A stretch of DNA of 5,954 nucleotides from SH-MAG3 sp036374995 (GTDB taxonomy: Bacteria > Gemmatimonadota > Gemmatimonadetes > Longimicrobiales > RSA9): positions 1 through 5,954 of the forward strand of contig DASUSS010000070.1 in assembly GCA_036374995.1 (NCBI GenBank). The letters run 5' to 3'. A program made the translations under genes and the position numbers. The first letter of the stretch is position 1. Each line of letters starts with the position of its first letter. Of this stretch, positions 4,682 through 5,954 are shown piece after piece. The notes under the pieces were generated by a model. That model saw only the letters and a list, made by a program, of their open reading frames with translations, did no database searches and had not been told where the DNA came from.

Positions 4682-5954
4682 ATGCGACGTCTGTCTGCGG
4701 TGGCTCTGCTGGCCCCGGTATGTATCGTCGGCTGCGGCGATGCGCCTCTCGAGAGCGTGTCACGTCGAATCGAGGCTGCGGACGTCGCATTCATGGTCTC
4801 GAATCCTCAGAGGGACGCAGGGGCGACATCGGCGGCCGTATTTGCTTCCGCCGCAGTCGGCAGTCTCGGCAACGCAGCGACCGCGCGGATCACGAACATG
4901 TCGACGGGTGCCGCGGCCGACGTTGCCCTGACGGACGGCGGATTCGATCCGATCGGGATCGCGGCAGGTATCGGCGATACAATTCGTCTCACTGCTCTCA
5001 CGAGTAGTAATGTCATCTCGATGGACCGTCGGGTCGAGCGCGAGCGACCACCTCGCGTGGTGCGCACCGTGCCGGCGGCTCGCAAGCGGGATGTGCCCCT
5101 CAATGCAGCCGTCATCGTCGTCTTCAGCGAACCGGTCGATCCGGCGACCTTGAACAGCTCTTCCGTGCGGTTGCGGCGCGCCGATCAGGCGGTGGCGGCC
5201 TCGGTCAGATTCATCGACGGGCAGCACCTGAAGGCAAGACTGGAGCCCGCTGCGCTGCTCGAGCCGAACACGACGTACGAGCTCGCGGTCTCGACGGCCA
5301 TCAGGGATCTGGACGGTGACCATCTGGAGGCTCCAGTCACGATCGAGTTCTCGACCGGCCATACAGTGAATGCGGCCGGGGCGTACATGGATCAGAGCCA
5401 CGTCACTCTCGCGCCCGGCGAGTCCCTTCAGCTGCAAGTGAGGCAACAGTTCGGGTACGTGCCGATCGACCTGATTGCGTGGAGCAGTGCCGACCCGTCG
5501 GTTGCCACCGTGGATCACGCCGGTGTCGTCCGAGGCGTTGCGCCAGGCACTACCACGATAACGGCAACCGCCCAAGGCGAAACCGCGAGCGCTGAAGTCT
5601 ACATTGCTGCGCTGGATTTCGTGCAGGTGGATGCGGGCGGAGAGCACACGTGCGGTCTTACCACGCAGGGTGAGGCATACTGCTGGGGTGCCAACTGGGG
5701 CGGACTTCTCGGATCCGATGCTCGAGGAAGCACGACGCCGGTTCGGGTATCCGGCGACCTCAGATTCGTCTCTCTCACCGTCGGCAGTTACCACTCGTGC
5801 GGTGTCGTCGCGGATGGCACGGCATACTGCTGGGGCGGCGGTCCTGCGCTTGGCACCGGGGTCGATGAACGGTGCGAGCCGTCACAGCCGGATTACGTGT
5901 GCAGCCGGCAGCCGCGTCCGGTAGCGGGTGGCGTGCGGTTCACGCAGATCAGTG
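4682..5954 (+). CDS. Lipoprotein with Big_5-like and BIG2-like Ig domains and RCC1 repeats, 3' partial
   Basis: The frame is open from ATG 4682 to the window end (424 full codons). Residues 1-18 are a lipoprotein signal: basic MRR, a hydrophobic core, and lipobox IVGC with Cys18 as the lipidated residue. Residues 19-122 match no family I recognise. Residues about 123-226 resemble a Big_5 (SbsA-type Ig-like) domain: TVPAA, VPLNAAVIVVFSEPVDPATL, LEPNTTYELAVS, and EFSTG. Residues about 240-308 are BIG2-like (LAPGESLQL, WSSADPSVATVDHAGVVRGV, APGTTTITATA). RCC1 units begin at residue 313: unit 1 is 313-361, unit 2 is 362-419, and a third starts at 420. Each full unit carries the pattern H-x-C-G...YCWG (C324/C334, C373/C383), probably a within-blade disulfide outside the cytoplasm. 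The RCC1 part should form a beta-propeller, but more blades are needed than fit in the window. The role is likely surface binding or adhesion; the ligand is unknown. It starts 61 bases after the CHAT gene on the same strand, in the same operon or under a separate promoter. Its codon use appears somewhat less GC-biased than that of the CHAT gene. Confidence 0.88.
   Translation, partial: MRRLSAVALLAPVCIVGCGDAPLESVSRRIEAADVAFMVSNPQRDAGATSAAVFASAAVGSLGNAATARITNMSTGAAADVALTDGGFDPIGIAAGIGDTIRLTALTSSNVISMDRRVERERPPRVVRTVPAARKRDVPLNAAVIVVFSEPVDPATLNSSSVRLRRADQAVAASVRFIDGQHLKARLEPAALLEPNTTYELAVSTAIRDLDGDHLEAPVTIEFSTGHTVNAAGAYMDQSHVTLAPGESLQLQVRQQFGYVPIDLIAWSSADPSVATVDHAGVVRGVAPGTTTITATAQGETASAEVYIAALDFVQVDAGGEHTCGLTTQGEAYCWGANWGGLLGSDARGSTTPVRVSGDLRFVSLTVGSYHSCGVVADGTAYCWGGGPALGTGVDERCEPSQPDYVCSRQPRPVAGGVRFTQIS
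5674..5835 (+). repeat. 15-bp DNA repeat marking the RCC1 periodicity
   Basis: GGCATACTGCTGGGG occurs at 5674-5688 and again at 5821-5835, exactly 147 bases (49 codons) apart. It encodes the AYCWG core of two successive RCC1 blades. Identity at the DNA level as well as the protein level suggests fairly recent duplication or ongoing exchange between blades. Confidence 0.7.

Noticed and set aside
4760..5794. Long - strand open frame (344 codons) opposite the RCC1 lipoprotein gene
   Set aside because: The + strand frame has a ribosome site, lipobox, Ig domains and RCC1 repeats; the antisense translation shows none of these.
1..5954. tRNA, rRNA, insertion sequence, attachment site or CRISPR array
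   Set aside because: No cloverleaf, transposase, terminal inverted repeats or regularly spaced repeats were seen; the only periodic DNA is coding RCC1 repeats.

Overview
The window is GC-rich, tightly packed, and carries one gene train on the + strand: (1) the C-terminal part of a sigma-70/ECF-type sigma factor (1-594, start lies before the window); (2) a membrane-anchored, zinc-motif anti-sigma-like protein (674-1426); (3) a 1065-residue TPR-CHAT protein (1423-4620) whose start overlaps the previous stop as ATGA; (4) the beginning of a lipoprotein with Big_5-like and BIG2-like Ig domains followed by RCC1 repeats (4682 to the window end, open at the 3' side). No gene on the - strand, no RNA gene, no mobile element and no CRISPR array is supported. 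No gene-free stretch exceeds 80 bases.

The organism is most likely a Gemmatimonadota (Gemmatimonadetes) bacterium or a relative with a similar gene style (Acidobacteriota, Myxococcota). This is inferred from the high GC third positions, the sigma/anti-sigma/CHAT gene order, and the RCC1 lipoprotein with Cys-Trp-Gly blades. No sequence search was possible, so the taxon is a moderate-confidence guess.

Working model: the sigma factor would be held by the cytoplasmic zinc-motif part of the anti-sigma-like protein. That protein crosses the membrane once and exposes a fibronectin-III-like domain outside. The TPR-CHAT protein, translationally coupled to it, has a hydrophobic N-terminus that could place it in the same outer compartment, and the RCC1/Ig protein is a lipoprotein. 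Together they look like a cell-surface signalling cassette controlling an alternative sigma factor.

Points that stand out: the CHAT domain keeps its cysteine (LSACETA) but has Asn where the catalytic His of the usual HxATHG motif should be; the anti-sigma carries two H-x3-C-x2-C zinc motifs; the sigma factor appears to have two region-4-like helix-turn-helix segments; and a two-block sequence (13/14 plus 10/10 matches) starts exactly at the stop codons of both the sigma gene and the CHAT gene, in front of the next gene each time.
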